Below are positions 4,992 through 6,638 of a stretch of DNA of 6,638 nucleotides, piece after piece (position 1 is the stretch's first letter; each line of letters opens with the position of its first letter). Position numbers and translations under genes: made by a program. The DNA is from JAWXCH01 sp034440595 (lineage in GTDB: Bacteria; Planctomycetota; Planctomycetia; Pirellulales; JALHPA01): contig JAWXCH010000107.1 of NCBI GenBank assembly GCA_034440595.1, positions 1-6,638 on the forward strand, given 5' to 3'. Below the pieces are notes generated by a model, which was not told the DNA's origin, searched no databases, and saw nothing but the letters and a program-made list of their open reading frames with translations.

Positions 4992-6638
4992 ATGAAGGAT
5001 CCTCGAATCACGTTCAAGCCAACCACAACCACCGTCACCCGGTGGTTGTGTCGTTTCCGGGCAGTGGCTTTTGTGTTGGCTGCTTTTATGTCGGTGAGTT
5101 ATGCCGCATGGGCGGTGGCTTCTCCGCGTCGCGGGCTTTCGCTTCTTGAGCGAAACGCCAAGCAGCATCTACCGCTCGCACAGAACCTTCCCTGGTGTAC
5201 CTCGTCCGGCCCGGCCATCCATGGCCGTGCGTTCACGCGAATTGCTGATGCCTGGGGGCATCAGCAGAGCATGCGCGTTCACCCAGCCACCGTCACCGAT
5301 GCGCTGGGGCGGACGACGACTTACAGCTACGACGCAAACGGCAACAAATCGGCAGAGTCGATTACCGGCGGCATCACGCGCAGTTGGAGCTATGTTCCGT
5401 CTGCGGATTTCGTGGTTTCGATAAAAAACCGCGCGCGCAGCTTCACCGATGCACGTGGCATTGCCGAGACGTATGAGTACGACGGCAAGGGACATCTGAG
5501 CAGCCGCACGCGCGGTGCCTTCAGCGAGTCGTTTGGCTATGACAGCAATGGCGACCGTGTCCAGCACGTGGATTTCAATGGCGGGATGTGGTCGTTCGGG
5601 TTTGATGCTTTTGGATTTCCGAGTAACCAGAGCAATCCGTTGAACCAGATGGCGTTGCTGACCTACGACACGCGCGGCCGGATGACGGGCCAGACCGATG
5701 CCGAGGGCAACCGCACGGTGTATGAGTACGATGATTCCGATCGCCGCGTGAGCAGCACGGTGTCCGGGCCTGGCGGCGGTGTGTTGCAGACGGCGTATGC
5801 CCCGGGTGGTCGTGAGCAAACAGTTACCGATGAGATTGGCAAGGTCACGGTCAACCGCTTCGATGCTCTGGGCCGATTGACCCAAGTGCGCAATGCGCTG
5901 GGTGTTACCCGCGCCCTGGAATACGACGGCAACGGCAATCTGACCCAGGAAACGGACTTCCGCGGCCATCCGACGATCTATGCGTACGACGATGCCAATC
6001 GACTGGAAACCAAGACCGAACCGCTGGGCAAGGTCACCACGTTTGAACACGATGCGCTCGGTCATGTGCTGAGCGAGTCGGTGTCGGGCCCGGCCAGTGT
6101 CACCCGCATCACCAACTACCGCTACGCACATCCGTTGTATTTTCGTACGCGCGTGGAGCAGCTGGGCGGGCAGGGCGGATCACGCGTGCAGGACATCGAG
6201 CCGGATGCCGCCGGCAATGCGCTGACCACGACCGATGCCCTGGCACGGGTGACCACGCGGGTGTTCGATGCCTTTGATCGCACCACCTCGATCCAGGAAC
6301 CCGGCCGCCTGACCACGTTGAGCTACGACGCCAATGGCAATCAGCTCAGCCAGACCGTGGGCAATCGCACCCGCAGCTGGGTCTACGACGGCGCCAACCG
6401 CAACATCCGTTACACCGATGGCGCCCAACACATCAGCCGTACCAGCTACTTCGCCAACGGCGAACCCAAAACCCGCACCGATGCCAACGGCGGCGTGGTC
6501 ACCTACACCCTGGATGCGCGTAACCGCGTCATCGGCCAACGCGGCCCGCGCGCCGATCAAAACACCCAGGCGGTCTACGACGGTGCCGGCAACCGCACTG
6601 AAGAGACGCTGTCCAACAACCGCACCCTGGTGCACACC
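4992..6638 (+). CDS. RHS repeat protein with N-terminal signal peptide, 5' part (3' partial)
   Basis: The frame is open from ATG 4992 to the last base of the window without a stop (549 codons shown). An in-frame TGA at 4974 leaves this ATG as the first possible start; no clear Shine-Dalgarno precedes it. Residues 1-43 look like a Sec signal peptide: a basic n-region (R17, R21, R23), a hydrophobic core AVAFVLAAFMSVSYAAWA (24-41), and an AWA or AVA cleavage site. About 65 residues without recognisable repeats follow. From residue about 105 there are some 15 YD-type repeats, such as YSYDANGN (111-118), YEYDGKGH, LEYDGNGN, LSYDANGN and AVYDGAGN. The repeats should form a secreted shell for a C-terminal toxin encoded beyond the right edge; no core or tip is seen here. 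The signal peptide, with no PAAR domain in view, suggests Sec export rather than type VI delivery. Codon use is strongly GC-ending. The large minus-strand open frame under this gene is a by-product of that composition. Confidence 0.9.
   Translation, partial: MKDPRITFKPTTTTVTRWLCRFRAVAFVLAAFMSVSYAAWAVASPRRGLSLLERNAKQHLPLAQNLPWCTSSGPAIHGRAFTRIADAWGHQQSMRVHPATVTDALGRTTTYSYDANGNKSAESITGGITRSWSYVPSADFVVSIKNRARSFTDARGIAETYEYDGKGHLSSRTRGAFSESFGYDSNGDRVQHVDFNGGMWSFGFDAFGFPSNQSNPLNQMALLTYDTRGRMTGQTDAEGNRTVYEYDDSDRRVSSTVSGPGGGVLQTAYAPGGREQTVTDEIGKVTVNRFDALGRLTQVRNALGVTRALEYDGNGNLTQETDFRGHPTIYAYDDANRLETKTEPLGKVTTFEHDALGHVLSESVSGPASVTRITNYRYAHPLYFRTRVEQLGGQGGSRVQDIEPDAAGNALTTTDALARVTTRVFDAFDRTTSIQEPGRLTTLSYDANGNQLSQTVGNRTRSWVYDGANRNIRYTDGAQHISRTSYFANGEPKTRTDANGGVVTYTLDARNRVIGQRGPRADQNTQAVYDGAGNRTEETLSNNRTLVHT
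5024..5050 (+). repeat. 10-bp perfect inverted repeat inside the start of the second rhs gene
   Basis: CACAACCACC (5024-5033) and GGTGGTTGTG (5041-5050) are exact complements around the 7-nt loop GTCACCC. It lies within codons 11-20 of the rhs gene, in the n-region of the signal peptide. The mRNA could form a stable hairpin just downstream of the start codon. It is not followed by a T-run. Confidence 0.6.

Noticed and set aside
5169..6131. Minus-strand open frame (320 codons) and other minus frames up to 6635
   Set aside because: These are antisense shadows of the second rhs gene, whose plus frame is continuously open and full of YD repeats; the antisense products are Ala/Val/Arg-rich without motifs.
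1..6638. CRISPR arrays, tRNA or rRNA genes, insertion-sequence ends or transposase fragments
   Set aside because: No regularly spaced repeats, cloverleaf-like blocks or transposase motifs were seen; the repetitive look comes from RHS/YD protein repeats.

Overview
The window looks like an accessory, polymorphic-toxin region of a GC-rich proteobacterium. The rhs repeat style, the GC-ending codons and the Sec signal on an Rhs protein fit a gammaproteobacterium of the Xanthomonadaceae type (Xanthomonas/Lysobacter/Luteimonas relatives). That placement is an inference from protein style and has not been tested.

Layout, all on the + strand: (1) nt 2-2149, the 3' half of an rhs gene, open at the left edge. 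It holds the last RHS/YD repeats, the Rhs-associated core ending in a PxxxxDPxG motif, and a variable C-terminal toxin tip of about 355 residues. The last ~100 residues of the tip carry a Cys/His cluster resembling HNH/Endo VII nuclease toxins. (2) nt 2142-2741, a 199-residue SUFU-family protein whose start overlaps the toxin stop by 8 nt; it is almost certainly the cognate immunity protein. (3) nt 2742-2910, a 169-nt intergenic stretch with a 7-bp inverted repeat and a strong Shine-Dalgarno. (4) nt 2911-4872, a complete 653-residue OLD-family protein (ABC-type ATPase plus TOPRIM nuclease), a class with known anti-phage members. (5) nt 4873-4991, an intergenic stretch with a possible intrinsic terminator. 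(6) nt 4992 to the right edge, the 5' part of a second rhs gene: an N-terminal signal peptide followed by about 15 YD-type repeats, open to the window end with no stop.

Functionally the first two genes are a toxin-immunity module for interbacterial competition. The third is a probable stand-alone defence or nuclease gene lying between two rhs genes. The second rhs is a probable exported Rhs protein whose own toxin tip lies outside the window. The two rhs fragments cover complementary parts of the protein (C-terminal half on the left, N-terminal half on the right), so the locus is probably a tandem rhs array that gathers cargo between its members. No RNA genes, CRISPR arrays, insertion sequences or tRNAs were seen.
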